64,000 bases of DNA, taken from positions 496,001 through 560,000 of the forward strand of contig NZ_JOEZ01000007.1 of assembly GCF_000721175.1 (NCBI RefSeq), given 5' to 3'. Within the stretch, counting starts at the first letter, position 1. Each line of letters opens with the position of its first letter. The DNA is from Streptomyces anulatus (GTDB lineage Bacteria; Actinomycetota; Actinomycetes; Streptomycetales; Streptomycetaceae). The position numbers were made by a program, and so were the translations under genes. Below, piece after piece: positions 11,666 to 20,974 of this stretch. A model generated the notes under the pieces. That model was not told where the DNA came from. It saw nothing but the letters and a program-made list of their open reading frames with translations, and did not search any database.

Positions 11666-12907
11666 GTGAACGGGCAGCCGATATCGGGGGCATCGGCCGG
11701 GGCGAGCGGGAAGCGGCGCGGCGGGCCGGGGCTCCTGGCCCTGGTTCTGGGAGCACTGCTGTTGCTGGTGACGGCGTGCGGCGGCAGTGCCGACGCAGGG
11801 GACAGGAACAAGCCGGCGGGCGGTGCGAAGAAGGACACGGCCGCCTCGCAGGCGGTCGTGACCATCGCGCCGAAGGACGGCGCGGAGTCCGTGGCGACCA
11901 GCGGTGCGCTGAAGATCGGCGCCGAGCAGGGCAAGCTGACCACGGTGAAGGTCGCCGACCCCAAGGGCAACGAGGTCGCGGGCGAGATCGCGGCCGACGG
12001 CGCGAGCTGGGTGCCGGAGCGGCACCTCGCCGCCGCCACCAAGTACACGGTGCACGCGGTCGCCAAGGACGCCGAGGGCCGTGAGTCGGCGAAGGACACC
12101 ACCTTCACCACGCTGGTGCCGCAGAACACCTTCATCGGGCAGTACACGCCGGAGGACGGCTCCACCGTCGGCGTCGGCATGCCGGTCTCCATCCACTTCA
12201 CCCGGGGCATCACCGACCCGGCCGCGGTGGAGCGGGCGATCAAGGTGACGGCCGAACCGGCCGTCGAGATCGAGGGCCACTGGTTCGGCAACGACCGTCT
12301 CGACTTCCGCCCGGAGAAGTACTGGGCGGCGGGCACCAAGGTGACCGTCGACCTCGACCTCGACGGCGTCGAGGGCCGGCCGGGCGTCTACGGCAAGCAG
12401 GCGAAGACGGTGAAGTTCACCATCGGCCGCAGCCAGGTCTCCACCGTCGACGCGAGCGCGAAGCGGATGAAGGTGGTCCGCGACGGCGAGCAGATCAAGG
12501 ACATCCCGATCTCCGCGGGCGCCCCGGCGACGACCACGTACAACGGTCAGATGGTCATCAGCGAGAAGCTCAAGGTGACCCGGATGAACGGCGACACCGT
12601 CGGCTTCGGCGGCGAGTACGACATCAAGGACGTGCCGCACGCCATGCGGCTGTCCACCTCGGGCACCTTCCTGCACGGCAACTACTGGGGCGCGTCCTCC
12701 ATCTTCGGCAACACCAACACCAGCCACGGCTGTGTCGGTCTGCGCGATGTGCGCGGCGGCTACGACAACCAGACGCCGGCGGCGTGGTTCTACGACAGGT
12801 CGATGATCGGTGACGTGGTCATCGTGAAGAACTCCAAGGACAAGCAGATCGCCCCGGACAACGGCCTCAACGGCTGGAACATGGACTGGGAGGAGTGGAA
12901 GAAGTAG
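11666..12907 (+). CDS. L,D-transpeptidase lipoprotein, copy 2
   Basis: 413 residues from a GTG at 11666, chosen because GGGGAG sits nine bases upstream and the signal then has normal length. The lipobox is LVTAC. The mature part is Ala/Lys-rich, followed by Ig-like domains and a YkuD domain with HGNYW and SHGCVGLRD. The role is 3-3 peptidoglycan cross-linking at the cell surface, as in copy 1. Its 216-bp upstream spacer suggests its own promoter, and a perfect 16-bp hairpin follows the stop, so the two copies can be expressed separately. Confidence 0.93.
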   Translation: MNGQPISGASAGASGKRRGGPGLLALVLGALLLLVTACGGSADAGDRNKPAGGAKKDTAASQAVVTIAPKDGAESVATSGALKIGAEQGKLTTVKVADPKGNEVAGEIAADGASWVPERHLAAATKYTVHAVAKDAEGRESAKDTTFTTLVPQNTFIGQYTPEDGSTVGVGMPVSIHFTRGITDPAAVERAIKVTAEPAVEIEGHWFGNDRLDFRPEKYWAAGTKVTVDLDLDGVEGRPGVYGKQAKTVKFTIGRSQVSTVDASAKRMKVVRDGEQIKDIPISAGAPATTTYNGQMVISEKLKVTRMNGDTVGFGGEYDIKDVPHAMRLSTSGTFLHGNYWGASSIFGNTNTSHGCVGLRDVRGGYDNQTPAAWFYDRSMIGDVVIVKNSKDKQIAPDNGLNGWNMDWEEWKK

Positions 12908-12932
12908 GACCTCCTTCCGCTCCCCGGCCGAC

Positions 12933-12975
12933 CCGGCGGGCCCGGTGCTGTGACCAACGGCACCGGGCCCGCCGG
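12933..12975 (+). terminator. Rho-independent-like terminator after L,D-transpeptidase copy 2
   Basis: A perfect 16-bp inverted repeat (12933-12948 with 12960-12975, arm CCGGCGGGCCCGGTGC) with an 11-base loop starts 26 bases after the stop. There is no T-run, as usual for Streptomyces hairpin terminators. Confidence 0.8.
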
Positions 12976-13000
12976 CGTTAGCGGTGGTTAACCTCTTCGC

Positions 13001-13768
13001 ATGACTGTGACTCTGGAAGTACGCGACGGTGTCGGCACCATCCAGCTGGACCGGCCGCCCATGAACGCCCTGGACGTGGCGATCCAGGACCGGCTGCGGG
13101 AGCTGGCCGAGGAGGCGACCCGGCGCGAGGACGTGCGCGCCGTGATCCTCTACGGCGGTGAGAAGGTGTTCGCGGCGGGCGCGGACATCAAGGAGATGCA
13201 GGCGATGGACCACACCGCGATGGTGCTCCGGTCCAAGGATCTCCAGGACGCCTTCACCGCCGTCGCCCGCATCCCCAAGCCGGTCGTCGCCGCCGTCACC
13301 GGCTACGCGCTCGGCGGCGGCTGCGAGCTGGCGCTCTGCGCCGACTTCCGGATCGCCGGGGACAACGCCAAGCTCGGCCAGCCGGAGATCCTCCTCGGAC
13401 TGATCCCGGGCGCGGGCGGCACCCAGCGGCTCGCCCGGCTGATCGGCCCCTCCCGGGCCAAGGACCTCATCTTCACCGGCCGCATGGTCAAGGCGGAGGA
13501 GGCCCTGACGCTGGGCCTGGTCGACCGGGTGGTCCCGGCCGCCGAGGTCTACGAGCAGGCGCACGCCTGGGCCGCCAAGCTGGCCAAGGGGCCCGCGCTG
13601 GCGCTGCGCGCGGCCAAGGAGTCGGTGGACGCCGGGCTGGAGACGGACCTCGACACCGGGCTCACCATCGAGCGGAACTGGTTCTCCGGTCTGTTCGCCA
13701 CCGAGGACCGCGAGCGGGGCATGCGCAGCTTCGTCGAGGAGGGCCCGGGCAAGGCCACGTTCGGCTGA
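13001..13768 (+). CDS. Enoyl-CoA hydratase/isomerase (crotonase family)
   Basis: 255 residues with the crotonase signature: the oxyanion hole in AAGADIKEM and ALGGGCELALCADFRIA, and the catalytic region GQPEILLGLIPGAGGTQRL. Length and motifs match enoyl-CoA hydratases that add water across 2-enoyl-CoA in beta-oxidation or related acyl-CoA degradation. The N-terminus is short and typical (ATG 13001). The gene stands alone between two strong hairpins, so it is a single-gene transcript. The precise substrate cannot be inferred. Confidence 0.93.
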   Translation: MTVTLEVRDGVGTIQLDRPPMNALDVAIQDRLRELAEEATRREDVRAVILYGGEKVFAAGADIKEMQAMDHTAMVLRSKDLQDAFTAVARIPKPVVAAVTGYALGGGCELALCADFRIAGDNAKLGQPEILLGLIPGAGGTQRLARLIGPSRAKDLIFTGRMVKAEEALTLGLVDRVVPAAEVYEQAHAWAAKLAKGPALALRAAKESVDAGLETDLDTGLTIERNWFSGLFATEDRERGMRSFVEEGPGKATFG

Positions 13769-13845
13769 CCGGTAGTCAGAACGGGTGGCCCGGTAGTCGG
13801 GTCGGGCGGTCCCGCGCGGGGAGTTCATCCGTCAGAGCGGTTTAT

Positions 13846-13874
13846 CCGGGCCTTAAGGCAACCTTAAGGCCCGG
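13846..13874. terminator. Perfect hairpin terminator after the enoyl-CoA hydratase gene
   Basis: A 13-bp perfect inverted repeat (arm CCGGGCCTTAAGG) with a three-base loop, 78 bases past the stop. The arms contain CCTTAAGG twice, giving an AT-rich core that is unusual locally. Most likely a terminator, possibly working in both directions. Confidence 0.75.
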
Positions 13875-13973
13875 TGTCGTCGTCGGCCGGGCGACCCTCG
13901 CGGGGCCGGGCATCGCCGCAGCTCAGCGGGGCCGTTCGAGTCGCTGTTCTGCCAGGGGCATATGCCAAGAGCC

Positions 13974-14016
13974 TCCTGCGGAACGAGTCGTTCCGGGGTG
14001 CGGATTCCTGCGGAAC
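13974..14016 (+). promoter_or_regulatory. Repeat cluster upstream of the HATPase regulator gene
   Basis: An 11-base direct repeat TCCTGCGGAAC occurs at 13974-13984 and 14006-14016, 32 bases apart. The first copy runs into a 17-base perfect palindrome CGGAACGAGTCGTTCCG (13979-13995). The arrangement lies just before the start of the small ATPase gene and looks like a protein-binding site. The GGAAC element also resembles the -35 of ECF sigma promoters. Neither role is proven by sequence alone. Confidence 0.4.
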
Positions 14017-14042
14017 TGCCCCGGGGGGCGATCCGTGCGGCC

Positions 14043-14558
14043 ATGATGGTGGGCATGGCGGGCTTGGAGGGTGTGGATCAGCCGCGACCGCGCAGCAGTG
14101 CGACCGCGGCATGCTGGACGTCGACCATGGATGACGAACAGGCTTTCAAAGCACTGGAGTTGTTCGGAAATCCGACCGAGGGGGAAGTCCGGCTGCCGTC
14201 CCGTCCGGAGTCGGCGGCGACGGCCCGTCGGCTCACCTCCTGCGTCGCCCTCCGCCAGTGGGCCCTCTCGCCGCAGACCGCGGAGTACGCGGTGCTCCTC
14301 GTCTCCGAGCTCGTCGGCAACGCGGTGCGCCACACCGGGGCCCGGGTCTTCGGGTTACGCATGGTGCGCCGCCGGGGCTGGATCCGTATCGAGGTGCGTG
14401 ATCCCTCGCGCGGGCTGCCGTGTCTGATGCCGGTGCGTGAGATGGACGTCAGTGGCCGGGGGATCTTCCTCGTCGACAAGCTCTCCGACCGCTGGGGCGT
14501 GGATCTGCTGCCGCGCGGCAAGACCACCTGGTTCGAGATGCGGATCTCCGACCGCTGA
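14043..14558 (+). CDS. HATPase-domain regulator (anti-sigma factor/RsbW-like)
   Basis: About 171 residues ending in a single-domain GHKL ATPase: N-box ELVGNAVRHTG, G1-like VRDPSRGLP, and GRGIFLVDKLSDRWGV. Streptomyces carries many such stand-alone proteins, which act as anti-sigma factors or switch kinases. Several close ATG codons exist (14043, 14046, 14055, and 14130 for a shorter form); I list the first. Leu in the FGLRM segment is encoded by TTA (14355-14357), so translation should need the bldA tRNA and be restricted to development or late growth. No partner sigma factor or antagonist gene is adjacent. Confidence 0.85.
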   Translation: MMVGMAGLEGVDQPRPRSSATAACWTSTMDDEQAFKALELFGNPTEGEVRLPSRPESAATARRLTSCVALRQWALSPQTAEYAVLLVSELVGNAVRHTGARVFGLRMVRRRGWIRIEVRDPSRGLPCLMPVREMDVSGRGIFLVDKLSDRWGVDLLPRGKTTWFEMRISDR

Positions 14559-14600
14559 TACGCCGGAGGTCCCGGTCGGTACGAGGTCCGGTCGGTACGC

Positions 14601-14643
14601 AGAAGCCCCCGGTCGCCCGTGGTGCGGCGCTGTGGGGGCTTCT
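14601..14643. terminator. Hairpin terminator after the HATPase gene
   Basis: A perfect 10-bp inverted repeat AGAAGCCCCC/GGGGGCTTCT with a 23-base loop, 42 bases downstream of the stop. One arm ends in TTCT. It separates the ATPase gene from the AT-rich upstream region of the next gene. Confidence 0.75.
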
Positions 14644-14967
14644 GGCGGGGGCCGCGAAATCAGGGGTGTGTTCACGGCCGCTCATGACGACTTGGCCCGG
14701 GTCGATGGGGGTCGCGGCACCGACTATGGCAGACGGGCGACCCCGGCGCCAAAGGGACTTGTCGGCGTATTTTCGTTTCAAACGGGCATTTGTCGTTTGA
14801 ATCGTAGGTGCGTTCGGTCACTTGCCTGGCATTCCATGCATTCTTATGGCGGGGATTGAATGATCCATTGATCATCCGGCGAACTGCCCAATCGTCCTAT
14901 TTCGCTCATCATGCCTCTACTGTGTCCCGGGAATCGGTGGAACCGGTGGAACGCGAGGTGATCGGGC
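14644..14967 (+). promoter_or_regulatory. AT-richer promoter region with inverted repeat
   Basis: There is no gene in this stretch. It is clearly less GC-rich than its surroundings from about 14755 to 14935. It contains an 8-bp perfect inverted repeat TTCAAACG/CGTTTGAA (14777-14784 and 14794-14801, nine-base spacer), a plausible operator. GAGGTGA at 14956-14962 serves as ribosome binding site for the ATG at 14968. Confidence 0.4.
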
Positions 14968-15816
14968 ATGGACGGACGCAGGGCTCCCATGGGCCGCCGC
15001 GACGCGCTGGGCGCCGGGGCCGGGGCGCTGGCCGCCGCGCTCACCGCGGGATGCGCCCGGAGCGACGGGGCGGGCGGAGCCGCCGGACCCGCGGCCGCCA
15101 CCCGTCGGCCCGGCCCGGCCCGCGCCTCCGGCTCCTCCGGCCCCACCGCCTCCGCGGCCGCCGCCCCGCGCCGGTTCCCCGGGCTGCCCGTCCGGATCGC
15201 GCACGGCCCGCGCGACCGGCCCCGGGTCGCCCTCACCTTCGACGGGCGGGGCGACCCCCGCCTCGCCCGTACCGCACTCGCCCGGTGCGAACAGGCCGGG
15301 GCGCGCGTCACGGTTCTCGCGGTCGGCACCTGGCTCGCCGAACACCCCGGTCTGGCCCGTCGGATCCTCGACGGGGGCCACGAGATCGGCAACCACACCG
15401 AGCACCACGTCGACCTCGCGGCCCTGGACGAGCGTGCGGCGTACGAGGAGATCGCCGCCTGCGCCCGGCGGCTGCGCCGGCTCACCGGGTCCATCGGCAC
15501 CTGGTTCCGCCCCTCGCCCACCGCGTACGCCTCCCCGCTCGTCCAGCGCCTCGCCCAGCGGGCCGGCTACCCCCATGTCCTCGCCTGCGACGTGGAGTCC
15601 CTCGACCACGCGGCCACCCGCGTCGCCGCCGTCACCCGGAAGGTCGCCGGGGAGCTCCGCAACGGATCGGTGGTGGAGCTGAGCCTCGGCCGCCCGGTCA
15701 CCGTCGACGCGCTGCCGCTGCTCCTCGCCGAGATCGGCCGGCGCGGGCTGCGGGCGGTGACGGCCACGGAGTTGATGGACCGACCGGCCGCCGGCGTCAC
15801 CCGGACGGCCCGATAA
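14968..15816 (+). CDS. Polysaccharide deacetylase-like lipoprotein (NodB fold, altered motif 1)
   Basis: 282 residues. The N-terminus has twin arginines (MGRRDALGAG), a hydrophobic stretch and lipobox LTAGC, suggesting Tat export and lipid anchoring. An Ala/Pro linker precedes a NodB-type domain. Motif 1, normally TFDDG, reads TFDGRGD, so the Asp that usually binds the metal is displaced. Motif 2 HTEHH keeps both metal His residues, and motif 3-like WFRPSP is present. The family removes N- or O-acetyl groups from peptidoglycan or chitin-like polymers. With the changed motif 1 this member may be inactive, or the second Asp may substitute. ATG 14968 has a good GAGGTGA site. Confidence 0.85.
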   Translation: MDGRRAPMGRRDALGAGAGALAAALTAGCARSDGAGGAAGPAAATRRPGPARASGSSGPTASAAAAPRRFPGLPVRIAHGPRDRPRVALTFDGRGDPRLARTALARCEQAGARVTVLAVGTWLAEHPGLARRILDGGHEIGNHTEHHVDLAALDERAAYEEIAACARRLRRLTGSIGTWFRPSPTAYASPLVQRLAQRAGYPHVLACDVESLDHAATRVAAVTRKVAGELRNGSVVELSLGRPVTVDALPLLLAEIGRRGLRAVTATELMDRPAAGVTRTAR

Positions 15817-15855
15817 TCTGACCCCTGACATTCGGCATCACGAAGGGGCGGGACT

Positions 15856-16071
15856 GTGGCGGACATCGAGTCGGCGCGGACGGCATTCGAGCGGTTCGAC
15901 AAAAACGGCGACGGGCTCATCACGGCCAACGAGTACAAGAGCGCGATGGCCCAGCTGGGCGACCCCTTCGTCACCGAGACGGTGGCGCAGGCGGTCATCA
16001 ACGCCCACGACACCAACGGTGACGGCCTCCTCACCTTCGACGAGTTCTGGGCCTCGCAGAACAAGGGCTGA
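15856..16071 (+). CDS. Small EF-hand calcium-binding protein
   Basis: 71 residues from a GTG at 15856. Two canonical 12-residue EF loops are visible: DKNGDGLITANE near residue 16 and DTNGDGLLTFDE near 52, with helices on both sides. All oxygen ligands and the terminal Glu are present in both loops, so calcium binding is very likely. Such calmodulin-like proteins are common in Streptomyces; their targets are mostly unknown. It lies 39 bases after the deacetylase-like gene and may be co-transcribed with it. Confidence 0.93.
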   Translation: MADIESARTAFERFDKNGDGLITANEYKSAMAQLGDPFVTETVAQAVINAHDTNGDGLLTFDEFWASQNKG

Positions 16072-16231
16072 GCCGCTCGTGGCAGCCGGCCCCGCGCCGT
16101 CGGGGACCGGCCGCCGACGTGATCCGAAGAGAAGACCCTATGTCCGGCGGGGCCCTTTCCGGGTGCCTTCCGGCCGTCGCGCCCACCGTGCGCGGCTTGC
16201 TGTGTCTTTGTCCACCGGCGAGGATCGGGCC

Positions 16232-17296
16232 GTGATGTTCTCCGGACCCCCCGCCGACCCGGCCGCGCCCGGCACCACCCCCGCGCCGGCCGGGCCCGGG
16301 ATACCGCCCGCCCCGGCCGCACCGGTGCCTGCGGGCGACGCGACAGAGATATCCGGGCGGCCGGCCGGCCGCTCGTGGACCACCCCTCTCCTCCTCTGCG
16401 CCGCAGGCGTCCTCGCGCTCCTCATGGCCCTGTTCGGCCCCGGCCTCATGGCACGCGGCACCGGGGAGCTCCGGATACCCGGCGCGGGGCTCACCACCGT
16501 GCTCCGCACCGTCCTGTTCACCGCACTCGCCCTCCACCTGGGCGAACTCCTCGCCCCGCAGCTCATCCGGCCCGTCCGGGGCCGCCCCCGTACCGCCGTA
16601 CGGAGCTGGGCGGTCGCCGCCTCGGTCGCCGGGGCGGCCGCCGCGGCCGGGCAGATCGTCCGGCTCGCCGCCGTCAGCGACCTCGGGATCACCGAGACCT
16701 ACGGCACCCGCGAGGGCGGTCTGCTCCTCCTCATCGCCAACGGCCTGGTCCTCGCCGCCGTCTGCGCCGCGAGCAAGCGCCCGGCCCTCGCCCTCGCCCC
16801 GCTCGCCCTCGTCATCGGCGCGGAGGCCCTGCGCGCGCATCCGGAGGCGTACAGCCCCGAGTTCGGCGCCGCCCTCACCGTCGTCCACCTGACCGCCGCG
16901 TCGCTGTGGACCGGCGGCCTGCTGCACGTGCTGCGCACCATGTGGCTCTGGCGCGGCTCACCCGTCGCGGCCCGCGCGCTGCTCGGCCGGTACGCGCGCC
17001 TGGCGATCTGGCTGTACGTCGCCCTCGCCGCCACCGGCACGGTCTCGGCCCTGCGCCGGCTGCCGCTGGACGTGGTGTTCACCTCCGCCTACGGGCGCAC
17101 CCTGCTGGTCAAGCTGGCGCTGATGGCCGTGGTCAGTGTGCTGGCGGTGGCGGCCCGGCGGCGGATGCTCCGGGACGCCGACCCGTCGGCCGCGCACCTG
17201 ACGGCCCGCCGCGAGCAGGTCGTGCTGGGTCTGGTCGTGGTGGTCTCGGCGGTCCTCACGGTGGTCCCCGACCCGCACTGGATCTCCCTGCGCTAG
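16232..17296 (+). CDS. CopD-like multi-pass membrane protein
   Basis: About 354 residues from GTG 16232 (ATG 16235 is equally possible; GAGG lies eight bases upstream). A Pro/Ala-rich cytoplasmic N-terminus of ~45 residues is followed by about eight hydrophobic helices. The block VVHLTAASLWTGGLLHVL, with a His in a helix, and the later segment YARLAIWLYVALAATGTVSA are typical of the copper resistance protein D family. Copper handling at the membrane is the usual annotation; no CopC partner is adjacent. Its TAG stop (17294-17296) lies on the left edge of a palindromic element. Confidence 0.85.
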   Translation: MMFSGPPADPAAPGTTPAPAGPGIPPAPAAPVPAGDATEISGRPAGRSWTTPLLLCAAGVLALLMALFGPGLMARGTGELRIPGAGLTTVLRTVLFTALALHLGELLAPQLIRPVRGRPRTAVRSWAVAASVAGAAAAAGQIVRLAAVSDLGITETYGTREGGLLLLIANGLVLAAVCAASKRPALALAPLALVIGAEALRAHPEAYSPEFGAALTVVHLTAASLWTGGLLHVLRTMWLWRGSPVAARALLGRYARLAIWLYVALAATGTVSALRRLPLDVVFTSAYGRTLLVKLALMAVVSVLAVAARRRMLRDADPSAAHLTARREQVVLGLVVVVSAVLTVVPDPHWISLR

Positions 17297-17460
17297 TGCC
17301 GCGTCAGCCAAGGTTCGCCCCGTCGCGACGCCGCGCACGCACTCTCGCCGCACCGGCCGAAAGCCCGAGTACGTCCAGTACGAGGGCTTCCGGCCGGCCC
17401 GCCGAGAGCACGCACCTGACGCCGCTCCTTACCGGGCAAACCTTGGCTGACGCGGCACTA
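17294..17460. repeat. Palindromic MITE-like element between convergent genes (element A)
   Basis: A 25-base perfect inverted repeat spans 17291-17315 and 17439-17463; its first bases are CGCTAGTGCCGCGTCAGCC. Inside is a second imperfect stem built from CCGGCCGAAAGCCCGAGTAC and its near complement. Taking TA (17294-17295 and 17459-17460, both within CTAG) as a target duplication leaves a 163-bp element with no coding capacity. TA targets in a CTAG context are typical of IS630/Tc1-type transposons. The TAG stops of both convergent genes overlap the two CTAG copies. It could also act as a two-way terminator. Confidence 0.75.
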
Positions 17461-18939
17461 GCGGGCGTCGCGGTACGGCTTCCAGCCGCGCAGCTCGTCG
17501 TCGCGCGGGGCCAGGACCAGCGCCGGAGCCCCCGGGCCGAAGACCGTCACGGGCCGCCGCGCGTCCCAGGCCGGCCACCCCGGGTCCCCGTCCGTCGCGA
17601 AGTCCACCCACGCCCGGTGCATCGCGTCCGCCAGCTCCTGCGGGGCGTCCGGGCCGGTCAGGGCCATCGTGTCGGGGTGGGCGAGCGTGTCGAAGACGAA
17701 GCCCAGCTCCAGCGCGTGACAGGCGCCCAGCCGCTGTACGGGGGTGGGCCAGCCGAACTCGTACACGTACGTGGAGCCCGGCGCGTCCGTCCGGGCGTCG
17801 GCCAGCCGGTTGAGCGGGACCCGCAGCAGCAGGTCCGTCGCGAGCGCGCCGAGGATCTCACCGGGGGTGGCGTCCGGGCGGTTGGCGCGGTAGGCGCGGG
17901 CGGTGGCGTTCGGCACCTTGAACTTCAGCAGGGCGAGGCGCAGCCGCAGCTCGCTGATCTTCTCGGTGAGGCCGCCGGGCACGAACCAGAGCCGGTACTC
18001 CTCGGTGTTCGTCCCCATCAGCAGGTCGATCCCGGCGGACGCGCCGGCGTGCAGCGCCTCCACCGGGTCGTGGGGCAGCAGTTCGCCGTCCACGACCAGC
18101 TGGAAGGAGTTGCGGCCGGTCAGTGGGTTACCGCCGCCGGTCACCTCGGTCTGCGCGGCCAGCAGCGCCTCCGGGGCCACGGCGGCCAGCGCGGCGGCCG
18201 TCGCGGGCACCCCGAGCCGCTCGGCGATCAGCTCGGTCGTCCCGCGCGCGGCGGCGGGTGGCAGCGCGGCGGGCGCCCCGCTCTGGAGCACCGCCCGCCG
18301 CAACAGCCCCGCGGACCGGGGTGCGCTCAGCCGGGCGGCGATGCTGACCGCCCCCGCCGACTCCCCGGCCACGGTCACCCGGTCCGGGTCGCCGCCGAAC
18401 GCCGCGATGTTGTCGCGCACCCACTCCAGGGCGGCCAGCTGGTCCAGGAGCCCCCGGTTGGCGGGCGCGTCCGGGAGGACGCCGAAGCCCTCGACGCCCA
18501 GACGGTAGTTGACGGAGACGAGGACCACCCCGTCCCGGGCGAACGCGGACCCGTCGTACACCGGCACCGCCGAGGAGCCGTGCACCAGCGAACCCCCGTG
18601 GATCCAGACGAGCACCGGCAGCCCGGCCGCACCCGGCTCCGGCGAGGGCGTCCACACATTGAGGTTCAGGCAGTCGTCGCCCGGCACCGCCGGATCCGGC
18701 AGCAGCTGGTCCAGCGGCGGGGCGTAGGGCCGCTTGGGGGCCGTCGGACCGTACGCCACGGCCTCGCGCACCCCCGTCCAGGGCTCGGGGGGCCCGGGCG
18801 CGCGGAACCTGCGCGCGCCCACCGGCGGAGCCGCGTACGGGATGCCGCGGAAGACCGCGACGCCCCGCTCCACCGCACCGCGCACGGTGCCGTGCACCGT
18901 CCTTGCCGTCGGGGGAGTCCCCGCCACGATGTCGGACAC
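17458..18939 (-). CDS. Type-B carboxylesterase (para-nitrobenzyl esterase-like)
   Basis: 493 residues, alpha/beta hydrolase. The nucleophile Ser lies in GESAGAVS, the oxyanion hole in VWIHGGSLVHG, the acid probably in NTEEYRLW, and the His in CHALELGFVF. The N-terminal GTVRGAVERGVAVFRGIPYA and DCLNLNVWTP are family signatures. It hydrolyses carboxylic esters. No signal peptide is visible with this start, so it is probably cytoplasmic. GTG 18939 is preferred: GAGAGGGG lies seven bases upstream and homology begins there. The frame stays open for another 62 codons upstream. Its TAG stop sits on the edge of element A. Confidence 0.93.
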   Translation of the reverse strand: MSDIVAGTPPTARTVHGTVRGAVERGVAVFRGIPYAAPPVGARRFRAPGPPEPWTGVREAVAYGPTAPKRPYAPPLDQLLPDPAVPGDDCLNLNVWTPSPEPGAAGLPVLVWIHGGSLVHGSSAVPVYDGSAFARDGVVLVSVNYRLGVEGFGVLPDAPANRGLLDQLAALEWVRDNIAAFGGDPDRVTVAGESAGAVSIAARLSAPRSAGLLRRAVLQSGAPAALPPAAARGTTELIAERLGVPATAAALAAVAPEALLAAQTEVTGGGNPLTGRNSFQLVVDGELLPHDPVEALHAGASAGIDLLMGTNTEEYRLWFVPGGLTEKISELRLRLALLKFKVPNATARAYRANRPDATPGEILGALATDLLLRVPLNRLADARTDAPGSTYVYEFGWPTPVQRLGACHALELGFVFDTLAHPDTMALTGPDAPQELADAMHRAWVDFATDGDPGWPAWDARRPVTVFGPGAPALVLAPRDDELRGWKPYRDAR

Positions 18940-19388
18940 GTGCCAACCCCTCTCGCGGTGCGGTGGTCCGGGCGGCCACTTCAGGTGGACCGGCCCGTCC
19001 GTGGTCAGGGCCGGGCGGCCCTTCGTGCCGACGACCACGATCTCGCCCTTGTGCTCGGCGCCGGAGGACCACGACCTCGTCCCGATCGCCCGCCGGTACT
19101 CCGCGGCCGAGGACTTCAGGTCCACCGTGGCGGCCTCCCGCCCGTCGGCATGGACCTATGCCTGCCCCGAAGTGGCGGCCCGCGACACCACCCAGGCGGC
19201 TGACCGGCCCCGGCCGGTGAACGTCCGGGTCGGACCGGCGCCCTTGGTCCTGCCGGAGTACGACCTGCCGCCCAGGTAGCTGCCGGAGACCGATGCGACG
19301 GCCGTGTCGCCCGTGCGGTCGGGGCGGTTCGGCACCGGCCCCGGCGGGGGCCGGGAGGTGATCCCGGGCCCCGCCGGGGCGTTGCGGC
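18940..19388 (-). promoter_or_regulatory. 449-bp intergenic region upstream of the esterase
   Basis: I recognise no gene here. The sequence has coding-like G/C periodicity in two reverse-strand stretches (about 18940-19125 and 19156-19290) without recognisable domains, which could be remnants. The ribosome binding site of the esterase lies at the left end. The right end abuts the stop of the terpene cyclase. Confidence 0.3.
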
Positions 19389-20803
<1,415 letters not shown>

Positions 20804-20974
20804 TCAGAGCCTGTCGGGTGACCTCTGACCCTGGCGGCCACGCCCTGGCACCCACGCTTCCGGCGTTGCCGAGACGCCCTGGCAGCTCCGCTACGAGGAC
20901 CTCTCGGCGCCCCGGAATCGCACGGCACCGGACCGCGTCCGCTTTCCGGTCGGAGGCCACCCGACAGGCCCTCA
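20804..20974. repeat. Palindromic MITE-like element at the end of the CIS operon (element B)
   Basis: Terminal inverted repeats of 24 bases (20807-20830 and 20948-20971) match at 21 positions; the shared core is GCCTGTCGGGTG. The repeats are flanked by TCA at 20804-20806 and 20972-20974, consistent with a three-base TNA target duplication as made by several IS5-family transposases. The element is 165 bp, non-coding and strongly structured. The right TCA is, on the reverse strand, the TGA stop of the zinc-ribbon membrane protein gene. The sequence differs from element A, so it is a separate family. Confidence 0.7.

Noticed and set aside
16019..16231. Longer N-terminus for the CopD-like protein
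   Set aside because: The added residues overlap the EF-hand gene in another frame and are Ser/Pro/Arg-rich; the ribosome binding site supports the start at 16232.
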